Source: Xanthomonas sacchari (GTDB taxonomy: Bacteria > Pseudomonadota > Gammaproteobacteria > Xanthomonadales > Xanthomonadaceae). From it: a stretch of 64,000 nucleotides of DNA. The translations under genes were made by a program, and so were the position numbers. How positions within the stretch are numbered: the first letter of the stretch is position 1; every line of letters begins with the position of its first letter. The notes under the pieces were generated by a model, which saw nothing but the letters and a program-made list of their open reading frames with translations, had not been told where the DNA came from and searched no databases. Location: NCBI RefSeq assembly GCF_024266585.1, contig NZ_CP100647.1, forward strand, positions 2,523,001-2,587,000, given 5' to 3'. This document shows positions 16,264-25,202 of the stretch, piece after piece.

Positions 16264-19200
16264 GCGTCGCCGAGTTCAGCATCCGCCGTCCGGTCACCAC
16301 CATCATGTGCTTCGTATCGCTGGTGGTGGTCGGGCTGATCGCCGCCTTCCGGCTGCCGCTGGAGGCCTTGCCGGACATCTCCGCGCCGTTCCTGTTCGTG
16401 CAGCTGCCGTACACCGGCTCGACCCCGGACGAGGTCGAGCGCAACCTGGTGCGGCCGACCGAGGAGGCGCTGGCGACGATGACCGGGATCAAGCGCATGC
16501 GCTCGACCGCCACCGCCGACGGCGCCAACATCTTCATCGAGTTCTCCGACTGGGACCGCGACATCGCCATCGCCGCCTCCGACGCGCGCGAACGCATCGA
16601 TGCGATCCGCGCCGATCTGCCGGCGGACCTGCGGCGCTACAACGTGTTCAAGTGGTCCAGCAGCGACCAGCCGGTGCTGAAGGTGCGCCTGGCCGGCGCG
16701 GCCGACCTGACCGGTGCGTACGACATGCTCGACCGCGAGTTCAAGCGCCGCCTGGAACGCATTCCCGGGGTGGCCAAGGTGTCGGTGTCCGGGGCGCCGC
16801 CGAACGAGGTCGAGATCGCCATCGCCCCGGACCGGCTCAGTGCGCACAACCTCAGCCTCAATGCGCTGAGCGAGCGCCTGGGCAAGCTCAACTTCTCGCT
16901 GTCGGCCGGGCAGATCGACGACAACGGCCAGCGCCTGCGGGTGCAGCCGGTCGGCGAACTGCGCGACCTGCAGGAGTTGCGCGACCTGGTCATCGACGCC
17001 AAGGGACTGCGCCTGGGCGACATCGCCGACGTGCGCCTGAAACCGACCCGGATGAGCTACGGCCGGCGCCTGGACGGGCGCCCGGCGGTGGGCCTGGACG
17101 TGTTCAAGGAGCGCAGCGCCAACCTGGTCGAGGTCTCGCGCGCGGTGCTGGCCGAGGTCGAACAGATCCGCAAGCAGCCGGCGCTGAGCGACGTGCAGAT
17201 CAAGGTCATCGACAACCAGGGCAAGGCGGTGACCGCGTCGCTGGCGGAACTGGCCGAAGCCGGCGCGGTGGGCCTGCTGCTGTCGGTGACGGTGCTGTTC
17301 TTCTTCCTGCGCCACTGGCCGTCGACGCTGATGGTGACCCTGGCGATCCCGATCTGCTTCGCCATCACCCTGGGCTTCATGTACTTCGCCGGGGTCACCC
17401 TCAACATCCTGACCATGATGGGCCTGCTGCTGGCGGTCGGCATGCTGGTGGACAACGCGGTGGTGGTGGTGGAGAGCATCTACCAGGAGCGCGAGCGCAT
17501 GCCCGACCAGCCGCAGCGCGCCTCCATCGTCGGCACCCGCAACGTCGCCATCGCACTGTCGGCCGGTACCCTGTGCCATTGCATCGTGTTCTTGCCGAAC
17601 CTGTTCGGCGAGACCAACAACATCAGCATCTTCATGTCGCAGATCGCCATCACCATCTCGGTGTCGCTGCTGGCGTCGTGGCTGGTGGCGGTGAGTCTGA
17701 TCCCGATGCTGTCGGCGCGCATGCGCACCCCGGCGCTGGTGCATGCCCCGCACGGGCTGATCCCGCGCCTGCAGCGCCGCTACGCGCGGGTGCTGGCCTG
17801 GTCGCTGGCGCATCGCGGCTGGAGCGTCAGCGCGATCGTGCTGATCAGCGCGCTGAGCGTGATCCCGATGATGCAGACCAAGCAGGACATGTTCGGCGGC
17901 GACGGCGGCGAGCAGGTCTTCATCGGCTACCAGTGGAAGGGCGCCTACACGCGCGAGCAGATGGCCGAGGAAGTGACCCGGCTGGAACGCTTCATCGACG
18001 CGCGGCGCGCGCAGTACCACGTGACCCAGGTGTATTCCTGGTTCAGCGAGGAGGAGGGCAGCAGCACCACATTGACCGTGGACCTGAAGCAGGTCCGCGA
18101 CCTGCCGGCGCTGATGGAACGCATCCGCAAGGACCTGCCGCGCTCGGCGCTGGTGGATTTCCACGTCGGCAACAGCAACGACGGCGATGGCGGCAACGGC
18201 GGCGGGCAGACCGTGCAGGTGCAACTGGTCGGCGATTCCACCGAGGCGCTGCGCGCACTCGCCGACGACGTGGTGCCGCTGCTGGCACGGCGCAAGGAAT
18301 TGCGCGACGTGCGCGTGGACAGCGGCGACCGCAGCACCGAGCTGGCGGTGCGGGTGGACCGCGAGCGCGCCGCCGCGTTCGGCTTCAGCGCCGAACAGGT
18401 GGCCAGCTTCGTCGGCCTGGCGCTGCGCGGGGCGTCGCTGCGCGAGTTCCGCCAGGGCGACAACGAGGTGCCGGTGTGGGTGCGCTTCGCCGGCGCCGAG
18501 CATACATCCCCCGAGGACCTGGACAGCTTCAACGTGCGTACCCAGGACGGGCGCAGCGTGCCGTTGCTGAGCCTGGTCGATGTGCGTCCGCGCGCGGCCG
18601 CGACCCAGATCGCCCGGACCAACCGCCAGACCACGTTGACCATCACCGCCAACCTCGGCGCCAAGGTCACCGCGCCGGAAGCCAAGCAGGCGATCGAGGA
18701 CACGCTCAAGACGGTCGACTTCCCGGTCGGCTACCGCTACAGCTTCGATGGCGTGGAAGGCCAGGACGACGACCGGGCCAGCCGGCAGATGCTGTTCAAC
18801 CTGCTGATCGCGCTGGTGATGATCTACGTGGTGATGGCCGCGATGTTCGAATCGCTGCTGTTTCCTGTGGCGATCATGAGCGGTGTGCTGTTCTCGGTGT
18901 TCGGCGTGTTCTGGCTGTTCTGGATCACCGGCACCAGCTTCGGGATCATGGCCTTCATCGGCATCCTGGTGCTGATGGGCGTGGTGGTGAACAACGGCAT
19001 CGTGATGATCGAACACATCAACAACCTGCGCCGGCGCGGCCTGGGTCGCACCGAGGCGCTGATCGAGGGCTCGCGCGAGCGCCTGCGGCCGATCATGATG
19101 ACCATGGGCACGGCGATCCTGGCGATGGTGCCGATCTCGCTGACCACCACGCAGATGTTCGGCGACGGCCCGGCCTACTACCCGATGGCGCGCGCCATCG

Positions 19201-19346
19201 CCGGCGGCCTGGCGTTCTCGACCGTGGTCAGCCTGCTGTTCCTGCCGACCATCTACGCGATCCTGGACGATCTCAGCAATGGCGCGGCGAGCTTAGTGCG
19301 GCGCGCGCGTGGGCAGCGCGCCGCGGCAGCGCATCCGGCGTCCTGA
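16260..19346 (+). CDS. RND efflux pump, second inner-membrane subunit (HAE1 type)
   Basis: 1028 residues, standard length, beginning MSVAEFSIRRPVTTIMCFVS. Twelve helices and two large porter loops. In TM4 the relay motif reads GMLVDNAVVVVESI (Asp-Asn rather than Asp-Asp), and in TM10 GVVVNNGIVMIEHINNLR, an Asn where AcrB and the first pump have Lys. A Gly/Asp/Asn-rich stretch near residue 640 (SNDGDGGNGGG) is an extra loop. It differs clearly from the preceding pump, so the operon encodes one adaptor with two non-identical RND proteins, the layout of MdtABC. A REP-like hairpin lies just after the stop. Confidence 0.93.
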   Translation: MSVAEFSIRRPVTTIMCFVSLVVVGLIAAFRLPLEALPDISAPFLFVQLPYTGSTPDEVERNLVRPTEEALATMTGIKRMRSTATADGANIFIEFSDWDRDIAIAASDARERIDAIRADLPADLRRYNVFKWSSSDQPVLKVRLAGAADLTGAYDMLDREFKRRLERIPGVAKVSVSGAPPNEVEIAIAPDRLSAHNLSLNALSERLGKLNFSLSAGQIDDNGQRLRVQPVGELRDLQELRDLVIDAKGLRLGDIADVRLKPTRMSYGRRLDGRPAVGLDVFKERSANLVEVSRAVLAEVEQIRKQPALSDVQIKVIDNQGKAVTASLAELAEAGAVGLLLSVTVLFFFLRHWPSTLMVTLAIPICFAITLGFMYFAGVTLNILTMMGLLLAVGMLVDNAVVVVESIYQERERMPDQPQRASIVGTRNVAIALSAGTLCHCIVFLPNLFGETNNISIFMSQIAITISVSLLASWLVAVSLIPMLSARMRTPALVHAPHGLIPRLQRRYARVLAWSLAHRGWSVSAIVLISALSVIPMMQTKQDMFGGDGGEQVFIGYQWKGAYTREQMAEEVTRLERFIDARRAQYHVTQVYSWFSEEEGSSTTLTVDLKQVRDLPALMERIRKDLPRSALVDFHVGNSNDGDGGNGGGQTVQVQLVGDSTEALRALADDVVPLLARRKELRDVRVDSGDRSTELAVRVDRERAAAFGFSAEQVASFVGLALRGASLREFRQGDNEVPVWVRFAGAEHTSPEDLDSFNVRTQDGRSVPLLSLVDVRPRAAATQIARTNRQTTLTITANLGAKVTAPEAKQAIEDTLKTVDFPVGYRYSFDGVEGQDDDRASRQMLFNLLIALVMIYVVMAAMFESLLFPVAIMSGVLFSVFGVFWLFWITGTSFGIMAFIGILVLMGVVVNNGIVMIEHINNLRRRGLGRTEALIEGSRERLRPIMMTMGTAILAMVPISLTTTQMFGDGPAYYPMARAIAGGLAFSTVVSLLFLPTIYAILDDLSNGAASLVRRARGQRAAAAHPAS

Positions 19347-19379
19347 TGCGTGGGCGGCGTGCCCGCTCGAAAACCAACC

Positions 19380-19441
19380 GTGGGAGGGGCTTCAGCCCCG
19401 ACGCCTTACCGTTGAAGCGTCGGGGCTGAAGCCCCTCCCAC
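19380..19441. repeat. REP-like inverted repeat element, copy 3 (GGGGCTTCAGCCCC variant)
   Basis: Arms GTGGGAGGGGCTTCAGCCCC and complement surround about 12 bases. It sits between the convergent RND and TraB genes and may also act as a bidirectional transcript end. Confidence 0.88.
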
Positions 19442-19486
19442 AAGGGCAAAACGTGCGCGGCGACGTCGGCCGCCGCGCGGGATTCC

Positions 19487-20773
19487 TCAACCCGCCAGCT
19501 TGCCGAAGATGCGGAAGCCGGCCAGCCACACGCCGAGCATGCTGCCCAGGTTGGTCAGCAGGAAGGTCAGTACCACCCGCGAGACGCGGTTGCGGTACCA
19601 GCCGCGCAGGTTCTGCGCGTCGTCGCGCAGCGCCAGGAAGTCGCCGTAGGCCGGCTTGCGCATGTGCACTTCGACCAGGGCGCTGAACGCGCCGGCCGGC
19701 ACGCCGGGGCGGAACGGCTTCAGCGGTGCGGCGATGGCGCCGGCGATCACGCTCAGCGGATGGCCGCCGGCCAGGATGCAGCCCAGCCCGGCCAGGCCGC
19801 CGGTGAACAGCACCCACTGCAGCAGCAGGTCGGTGCCCAACGCGAAGCCGCCGTGCCAGTAGCCCCAGGCCACGCCGCCCAGCACCAGTGCGGTCAGGGT
19901 CAGGGTGATCCACGGCACCTTCTTCTTGGTCGGCACGTCTTCCAGCGCCTTGCGCAGCGTCGCCGGATCGTCCTGGTCGCCCTGCAGGTGCCGCGCCAGG
20001 CCGGCCAGGTGGCCGGCACCGACCACCGCCAGTACCTCGCGCACGCCGGCGCTGCCGTCCAGCGGCTCGGCGGCGCCAGGCAGCGCCAGCGCGCGCTGCT
20101 GCGCCTGTTCCTCGCGCAGGCGCGTGGCCATGTAGCGGTCGCGCTCGGCGATGATGGTCTCGTACAGCGCCGGGCTTTCGCTGGCGAAGTCGCCGAAGCT
20201 GGCTTCGAGCATGTCGCCCTGCTTGAGCTTCTCGATCTCCGCCTCGCCGACCTCGTCGGAGGCGAACAGGCCGCCGAGCAGGCCGCTGGCCAGCTTCAGC
20301 TTGCCGAAGAAGCCGAGCCGGCTGGAGGCGCGCTTGAAGGTCAGGCCGACCTCGCGGTCGACCAGATACACCGGCAGTTGCCGTTCGCGCGCCAGCAGCA
20401 CCGCGCGCTTGAGCTCGGCGCCGGGCTCGATGCCCAGTTGCTCGGCCAGGCGTCGCTGGTAGGCGGCCAGCGCCAGGTTGGCGGCGAACAGGGCCACGCG
20501 GCCCTTGCGGATCACCTGCACCAGGTCCAGCTTGGTCAGCGCGTCGGGATCGGTCAGCGCCTGCAGGCGTTGCGGGTCCAGTTCCACCGCCACCGCGTCG
20601 AAGCGGCCGCTGCCGATCGCCCGTTCCACCGCAGCGACGCTGGCCAGGGATACGTGCGCGGTGCCGAGCAGGGTATAGCGGACACCGTCGCGTTCGACGA
20701 TGCGGTAGGGCTGGCCGTCGAACAGCGCGTCGTCGCCGTCGGCCTGGGAAATTGCGTTCATTCCATCACTCAT
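19487..20773 (-). CDS. TraB/PrgY/GumN-family membrane protein
   Basis: 428 residues. The N-terminal TraB domain (about 20-260) has the family landmarks: YTLLGTAHVSLASV with the GTAH motif, a conserved acid in VAVELDPQR, LPVYLVDREV, and the late VVGAGHLAGLARHL. The C-terminal third carries about four membrane segments (VPWITLTLTALVLGGVAWGY, LLLQWVLFTGGLAGLGCIL, VIAGAIAAPL, VVLTFLLTNLGSMLGVWLAG). Family members are proposed metal-dependent proteases, such as those that degrade peptide pheromones or Wnt; activity in bacteria of this kind is not proven. The start ATG overlaps the end of the acetyltransferase gene by 8 bases. Last gene of the aguA-aguB block. Confidence 0.88.
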   Translation of the reverse strand: MSDGMNAISQADGDDALFDGQPYRIVERDGVRYTLLGTAHVSLASVAAVERAIGSGRFDAVAVELDPQRLQALTDPDALTKLDLVQVIRKGRVALFAANLALAAYQRRLAEQLGIEPGAELKRAVLLARERQLPVYLVDREVGLTFKRASSRLGFFGKLKLASGLLGGLFASDEVGEAEIEKLKQGDMLEASFGDFASESPALYETIIAERDRYMATRLREEQAQQRALALPGAAEPLDGSAGVREVLAVVGAGHLAGLARHLQGDQDDPATLRKALEDVPTKKKVPWITLTLTALVLGGVAWGYWHGGFALGTDLLLQWVLFTGGLAGLGCILAGGHPLSVIAGAIAAPLKPFRPGVPAGAFSALVEVHMRKPAYGDFLALRDDAQNLRGWYRNRVSRVVLTFLLTNLGSMLGVWLAGFRIFGKLAG

Positions 20774-21302
20774 CGGAGGGCGCCTCGTCGGCGCCGGGGC
20801 CCAGTGGGCGTTGCATCTGCAGGGTATCCAGCCAGCGTCCGTGCTTGCGGCCGAGTCCGCGGAACACGCCGACCGGCGCGAAGCCGAAACGCTGGTGCAG
20901 GCGGACCGAGGCGTGATTGCCCGGCTCGCCGATCACCGCGATCATCTGCCGGAAGCCGCGCGCCTCGCAGGCGGCGATCAGCGCCTGCAACAGCGCCGAG
21001 CCGACGCCGCGGCCGTGCAGCGCGGGAGCGACGTAGACGGTGTCCTCCACGGTCCAGCGATACGCGGCGCGCGGCCGGTAGCTGCTGGCGTAGGCATAGC
21101 CGGCCAGGCGCCCGTCGGCGGTGCAGGCGACCAGGTACGGATAGCCGCGCGTGGTCACGTCCTGCATGCGCCGCAGCATCTCGGCTTGGTCCGGCGCCAC
21201 GTCCTCGTAGGTGTTGACGTGGCGGCGCACCTCGTCGGCGTACAGCGCGGTGATCGCGGGAACGTCGGCGGCCTCGGCCGCACGCAGCTGCAGGTCGTCC
21301 AA
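20766..21302 (-). CDS. GNAT acetyltransferase, phosphinothricin-acetyltransferase-like
   Basis: 178 residues from a TTG at 21302. No ATG or GTG occurs between the aguB stop and the conserved start of the fold, so TTG (LDDLQLRAAEAADVPAITAL) is the best choice. Pat-family features: HVNTYEDVAPDQAEM (substrate side), VEDTVYVAPALHGRGVGSAL with the acetyl-CoA Q/RxxGxG loop, RQMIAVIGEPGNHASVRLH, and FGFAPVGVFRGLGRKHGRWL. Such enzymes acetylate small amines including phosphinothricin, methionine derivatives or polyamines. It is 11 bases downstream of aguB, so an amine substrate is plausible, but that is inference. Confidence 0.85.
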   Translation of the reverse strand: MDDLQLRAAEAADVPAITALYADEVRRHVNTYEDVAPDQAEMLRRMQDVTTRGYPYLVACTADGRLAGYAYASSYRPRAAYRWTVEDTVYVAPALHGRGVGSALLQALIAACEARGFRQMIAVIGEPGNHASVRLHQRFGFAPVGVFRGLGRKHGRWLDTLQMQRPLGPGADEAPSDE

Positions 21303-21313
21303 GGCGGGGCGGC

Positions 21314-22198
21314 TCAGTCGATGTAGCGCTTCAGCAGGTCGCCGTAGGCGTCGATGCGGCGGTCGCGCAGGAACGGCCAGATCCGCCGCACGTGCTCGCT
21401 GCGCTGCAGGTCCACGTCGCACACCAGCACGGTCGGCTCGCTGCCGGCCTCGGCGATGAACTCGCCCTGCGGGCCGAGCACGTGGCTGTTGCCCCAGAAC
21501 TGGATGCCCGCCGCGCCCAGCGGCGACGGCTCGTGGCCGACCCGGTTGCAGCTGAGCACCGGCACGCCGTTGGCCACGGCATGGCCGCGGTGGCTGAGGA
21601 TCCAGGCATCGCGCTGGCGTTCCTGCTCGGCCTGTTCGTCGTTGGGGTCCCAGCCGATCGCGGTGGGGTACAGCAGCAGTTCGGCGCCGGCCAGCGCCAT
21701 CAGCCGCGCCGCTTCCGGGTACCACTGGTCCCAGCACACCAGCACGCCGAGGCGGCCGACCGAGGTCTGGATCGGGGTGAAGCCCAGGTCGCCCGGGGTG
21801 AAGTAGAACTTCTCGTAGAAGCCCGGATCGTCCGGGATGTGCATCTTGCGGTACTTGCCCAGCAGGCTGCCGTCCTTCTCGAACACCACCGCGGTGTTGT
21901 GGTACAGGCCGGCGGCGCGGCGCTCGAACAGCGAGCCGACCAGGACCACGCCATGGCGCTTGGCCAGCGCGCCCAGGCGCTCGGTGCTGGGGCCGGGAAT
22001 CGGTTCGGCCAGGTCGAATTCGTCCACCGACTCGTGCTGGCAGAAGTACGCGCCATTGTGCAGTTCCTGCAGCAGCACCAACTGCGCGCCCTGCGCGGCG
22101 GCCTCGGCCACACGCGATTCGATCGCTGCCAGGTTCGCCGCGGCGTCGCCGTGGTTGCGCTCCTGGATCAGCGCGACGGAAAGAGTGTTTCGGCTCAT
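21314..22198 (-). CDS. aguB: N-carbamoylputrescine amidase
   Basis: Hydrolyses N-carbamoylputrescine to putrescine, CO2 and ammonia, the second step of the agmatine route. 294 residues, nitrilase superfamily. The Glu-Lys-Cys triad is visible: QELHNGAYFC (Glu), YRKMHIPDDPGFYEKFYF (Lys), LVCWDQWYPEAAR (Cys). The start is the ATG at 22198 (MSRNTLSVALIQERNHGD); a longer upstream frame runs through the aguA gene and is not real. It follows aguA by 143 bases on the same strand, the usual pairing in plants and proteobacteria. Confidence 0.95.
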   Translation of the reverse strand: MSRNTLSVALIQERNHGDAAANLAAIESRVAEAAAQGAQLVLLQELHNGAYFCQHESVDEFDLAEPIPGPSTERLGALAKRHGVVLVGSLFERRAAGLYHNTAVVFEKDGSLLGKYRKMHIPDDPGFYEKFYFTPGDLGFTPIQTSVGRLGVLVCWDQWYPEAARLMALAGAELLLYPTAIGWDPNDEQAEQERQRDAWILSHRGHAVANGVPVLSCNRVGHEPSPLGAAGIQFWGNSHVLGPQGEFIAEAGSEPTVLVCDVDLQRSEHVRRIWPFLRDRRIDAYGDLLKRYID

Positions 22199-22341
22199 TA
22201 CGGAATCAAGGTTCGCGGTAAACCGGCATGGTAGCGCGGATGGCCGCGCGGCAGGTTCCGGGGAGATGAATCCCGCGCCGCGCATGGCGGCGGCACGGGT
22301 GTGGTCGGCGCTGCGCCAGTGGGCGGCGGCGGCGCGGCGGC

Positions 22342-23379
22342 TCAGTCCGCCAGCAGGCCGGCCGGCAACTGCATGGTGATGCAGTGCAGGCTGCCGTTCT
22401 GCCAGATCAGCGCGCGGCACGGGATCGGCACGATCTCGTGCCGCGGGAAGGCCTGCGCTATCACCGCCTGCGCCTGCGCATCGGCCGGGTCGCCGTAGGC
22501 CGGCATCAGCACCGCGCCGTTGACGATCAGGAAATTCGCGTAGGACGCGGCCAGGCGCCGGCCCTGGTCGATCACCGGCTGCGCCCACGGCAGCGGGAAC
22601 AGGCGATAGGGCGCGCCGTCGGCGGTACGCAGCGCGGCCAGCTCCGCGCCCATCGCCTGCAGCTCGGCGTAGTGCGAATCGCCGGCGTCGTCGCAGGCCT
22701 GGTAGACGATCGCGTCGGCGCTGGCGAAGCGGGCGAGGGTGTCGATGTGCGCGTCGGTGTCGTCGCCTTCCAGGTAGCCGTGATCCAGCCACAGCACGCG
22801 CTGCTGCGCCAGCCACTCGGCCAGGTCGTGGCTGAGCGATTCGCGGCTGCGCTGCGGGTGGCGCTCGTGCAGGCACCGCCAGGTGGTCAGCAGGGTGCCG
22901 GCGCCATCGCAGTCGATGGCGCCGCCTTCCAGGGCGAAATCGATGTGGCGCACGTCGCTGTCGGCGAACAGGCCCTGCTCGGCCAGCACGCTCACCAGCT
23001 GGTCGTCGCGGCTGGCCTGGAACTTGCCGCCCCAGCCGGTGAAGCGGAAATCCAGCAACTGGAAGCCGCCGCCGGCGCGCGCCAGGGTGATCGGCCCGGA
23101 ATCGCGCAGCCAGGTGTCGTCGTAGTCGGCCTCGACGAAACGCACCCGCTGCATGTCCACCCGCGCCGAGCGCAGCCGCGCCTCGGCATAGGTCTGCAGG
23201 TCGGCATCGGCCACGCAGATCAGCACCCGCTGGAAGCGCACGATCGCCGCGACCAGGGCGATGTAAGTCTCCTCGACCTCGGCCAGGCGCTCGGCCCAGT
23301 CGGTGCCGGCATGCGGCCAGGCGATCAGGATGGCGGACTGGGGTTCCCATTCCGCGGGAAGGCGAAGGCGATCAGACAT
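22342..23379 (-). CDS. aguA: Agmatine deiminase
   Basis: Converts agmatine to N-carbamoylputrescine and ammonia, feeding putrescine synthesis. 345 residues of the peptidyl-arginine-deiminase-like fold. Landmarks: WEPQSAILIAWPH near the N-terminus, DYDDTWLRDSGP (substrate Asp), EGGAIDCDGAGTLLTT, WLDHGYLEGDDTDAHIDTLA with the catalytic His, and the nucleophile Cys in NGSLHCITMQLP near the end. The next gene, aguB, encodes the following step. Confidence 0.96.
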   Translation of the reverse strand: MSDRLRLPAEWEPQSAILIAWPHAGTDWAERLAEVEETYIALVAAIVRFQRVLICVADADLQTYAEARLRSARVDMQRVRFVEADYDDTWLRDSGPITLARAGGGFQLLDFRFTGWGGKFQASRDDQLVSVLAEQGLFADSDVRHIDFALEGGAIDCDGAGTLLTTWRCLHERHPQRSRESLSHDLAEWLAQQRVLWLDHGYLEGDDTDAHIDTLARFASADAIVYQACDDAGDSHYAELQAMGAELAALRTADGAPYRLFPLPWAQPVIDQGRRLAASYANFLIVNGAVLMPAYGDPADAQAQAVIAQAFPRHEIVPIPCRALIWQNGSLHCITMQLPAGLLAD

Positions 23380-23544
23380 TGCGACGACTACTCAGGTTGT
23401 GCCCGGCATCGCGCCAGGGCGTGGCATTCATATCCCGGCACCGGCAGATGCAGGGGCTTTGTGCGGGACCACGGCCGGGCGACCACGACACGGCCGCGCC
23501 GGAGCGTCCGGCAGGGGCGCCCGCCAGCGGGCGCGGGACCGGCG

Positions 23545-23874
23545 TCAGCGGATCGCCGGCTTCGGGCCGATCTCGTTGGAATCGGCCTTGTTGGCGACCA
23601 CGTCCACCACCTTCTGCTTCTCGAAGTACACGGTGAAGGCGGGATAGACCCAGCGGTTGATGGTCGGCCACTGCCGCTTCTGGCCGCCGCGCGGCTCCAG
23701 CCTCTGCTGCGGGGCGCCGTAGCGCGCCTGCACCTGGGCCATGCTCAGGCCGCGCGTCGGCAGCGCCGCGGCGGGTTCCTCCTTGACCCGATCGACCAGC
23801 AAGGTCTCGGCGTGGGCGCCGCCGGCCAGGCCCAACACGGCCAGCAGCGGCAGGACGGACAGACGATGCTTCAT
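23545..23874 (-). CDS. Small periplasmic protein, function unknown
   Basis: 109 residues with a clear signal peptide (MKHRLSVLPLLAVLGLAGGA, cleavage after AHA). The mature part contains LSMAQVQARYGAPQQRLEP, followed by WPTINRWVYPAFTVYFEKQKVVD. This resembles the small beta-rich SmpA/OmlA-type fold in which a GMSxxQVxxxxGxP motif starts a repeat, but the resemblance is by eye only. It lies between rpmJ and the agmatine genes, with a terminator upstream, so it is probably its own unit. A 7-bp GC hairpin (23517-23534) follows its stop. Confidence 0.75.
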   Translation of the reverse strand: MKHRLSVLPLLAVLGLAGGAHAETLLVDRVKEEPAAALPTRGLSMAQVQARYGAPQQRLEPRGGQKRQWPTINRWVYPAFTVYFEKQKVVDVVANKADSNEIGPKPAIR

Positions 23875-23924
23875 CAGGTGGACTCCCCAGAGGACGAACG
23901 CCGATTACAGCAAACTTCGGCAAC

Positions 23925-23947
23925 AAAAAACCGCCCGAAGGCGGCTT
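23925..23947 (-). terminator. Intrinsic terminator of rpmJ
   Basis: Read on the minus strand: stem CCGCC, TTCG tetraloop, GGCGG, then six T. About 55 bases after the rpmJ stop. Confidence 0.85.
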
Positions 23948-24001
23948 TCGTCGACGACCGGCCACCGCTGCGCGCGGTGCGGCAGGGCAGGCCGGGTCGG
24001 A

Positions 24002-24127
24002 TCAGCGCTGGCGCGCCTTGAAACGGGGGTTGGACTTGCAGATCACGAAGACCTTGCCGCGGCGGCGGACCACCTTGCAGTCGCGGTGACGGGCCTTCGC
24101 CGACTTCAGGGAGGACAGGACTTTCAT
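24002..24127 (-). CDS. rpmJ: 50S ribosomal protein L36, cysteine-poor (YkgO-like, C-minus) form
   Basis: 41 residues, too short for many gene callers: [20 protein letters not shown], then [20 protein letters not shown] and a final Arg. Standard L36 binds zinc through three Cys and one His; here only two Cys remain (RDCK and VICK), matching the zinc-independent paralogue (YkgO in E. coli) that replaces zinc-bearing L36 under zinc starvation. It stands alone, away from the ribosomal protein operons, with its own terminator. Confidence 0.95.
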   Translation of the reverse strand: MKVLSSLKSAKARHRDCKVVRRRGKVFVICKSNPRFKARQR

Positions 24128-24267
24128 GGCACACCTCGGCGTAAACTTGTGGATTCGAAGGAGGGCGGCACGGCCGAAACCATGTCGCGGGATCAGTAAG
24201 CCGGCGATTGTAGCCTGGTTTTCTTCATGGTTTCAACTGCTTGCGCCAGCCGGGCCGGCGTCGGCGC

Positions 24268-24273
24268 TACAAT
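24268..24273 (+). promoter_or_regulatory. -10 element TACAAT of cmk
   Basis: TACAAT lies 27 bases before the cmk ATG, with GAGGAA as ribosome-binding site between them. The nearest -35-like hexamer, TTGCGC at 24241, is 21 bases away, longer than ideal. Confidence 0.5.
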
Positions 24274-24299
24274 GCGCCGCCCCCGTCCCGAGGAACCGC

Positions 24300-24971
24300 A
24301 TGAACGAGCCCGCTCCCGTCCTGACCATCGATGGCCCTTCCGGGGCCGGCAAGGGCACCGTCAGCCGCATCGTCGCCGCCCGCCTGGGCTGGCATTACCT
24401 GGATTCGGGGGCGCTGTACCGGGCGGTCGGGGTCGCGGCCAGCTGGGCCAACCTGGACATTTCCGACGCCGCCGCCCTGGTGCGCTGCACCTTCGACACC
24501 CGGGTGGACTTCGACGAGGTCGCCGGCGGCGGCCTGCGGGTCCGGATCAATGGCGCCGACGCCACCGACGAGCTGCGCCTGGAGACCACCGGCGCGGTGG
24601 CCTCGGCGATCGCCGCCATTCCCGAGGTGCGCGCGGCGCTCAAGCAGCGCCAGCGGGCCTTCCGCACCCCGCCGGGGCTGGTCGCCGACGGTCGCGACAT
24701 GGGCACGGTGATTTTCCCGGACGCCCCGTACAAGGTGTTCCTGACCGCCAGCGCCGAGGAGCGCGCCCAGCGCCGGCATAAGCAGTTGAAGGAAAAAGGG
24801 GTTTCCGTTATATTCGACGACCTGCTGCGCGAGATCATGGCCCGCGACGCACGCGATGCCCAACGCGCGGTGGCGCCGCTGAGGCCGGCAGACGATGCCG
24901 TCCTCCTCGATACCACCGGGATGGACATCGACCAGGTGGTGGGCCGCGTCCTGCAGTTGCTGCCGGTCTGA
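24300..24971 (+). CDS. cmk: Cytidylate kinase
   Basis: Phosphorylates CMP and dCMP using ATP. 223 residues. The P-loop GPSGAGKGT is at about residue 11-19, the CMP-binding [12 protein letters not shown] follows, and later [20 protein letters not shown] and the lid Arg-rich segment [11 protein letters not shown] are present. Start at the ATG after AGGAA; an in-frame upstream extension crosses the promoter and is rejected. It stands directly before rpsA, the arrangement of E. coli and most gammaproteobacteria. Confidence 0.97.
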   Translation: MNEPAPVLTIDGPSGAGKGTVSRIVAARLGWHYLDSGALYRAVGVAASWANLDISDAAALVRCTFDTRVDFDEVAGGGLRVRINGADATDELRLETTGAVASAIAAIPEVRAALKQRQRAFRTPPGLVADGRDMGTVIFPDAPYKVFLTASAEERAQRRHKQLKEKGVSVIFDDLLREIMARDARDAQRAVAPLRPADDAVLLDTTGMDIDQVVGRVLQLLPV

Positions 24972-25071
24972 GCAGCGCGCAGGGGCAGGGCAGCAGGGTG
25001 GCCTCGTCATGGCGGCCGCCGGTTTCTCGCAACATCCGCAACACCCATGTTCCAGCAATGTGTCAAAGGCT

Positions 25072-25100
25072 CCGCCGCGCAATTCCGCGCTGCGGTTTTT
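25072..25100 (+). terminator. Candidate intrinsic terminator between cmk and rpsA
   Basis: Stem CCGC-C-GCGC / GCGC-T-GCGG (one mismatch) with a 6-base loop, followed by TTTTT. It would end the cmk transcript about 100 bases after its stop, or attenuate read-through into rpsA. Confidence 0.5.
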
Positions 25101-25202
25101 CCATTCCACACCCGGCCGCTGTTCGGGCCGACTAACCAGGTGGGCAGTCGCTGTTTTCCAGAAGAAAACGCCCTGTCCGTGTGTCCACTAGAGTAATTTC
25201 AA

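Noticed and set aside
16182-19016. 944-residue open frame on the minus strand
   Set aside because: Antisense shadow of the second RND pump, without recognisable motifs.
16307-19429. 1040-residue open frame overlapping the second RND gene on the same strand
   Set aside because: Arg/Ala/Pro-rich out-of-frame reading of the RND gene.
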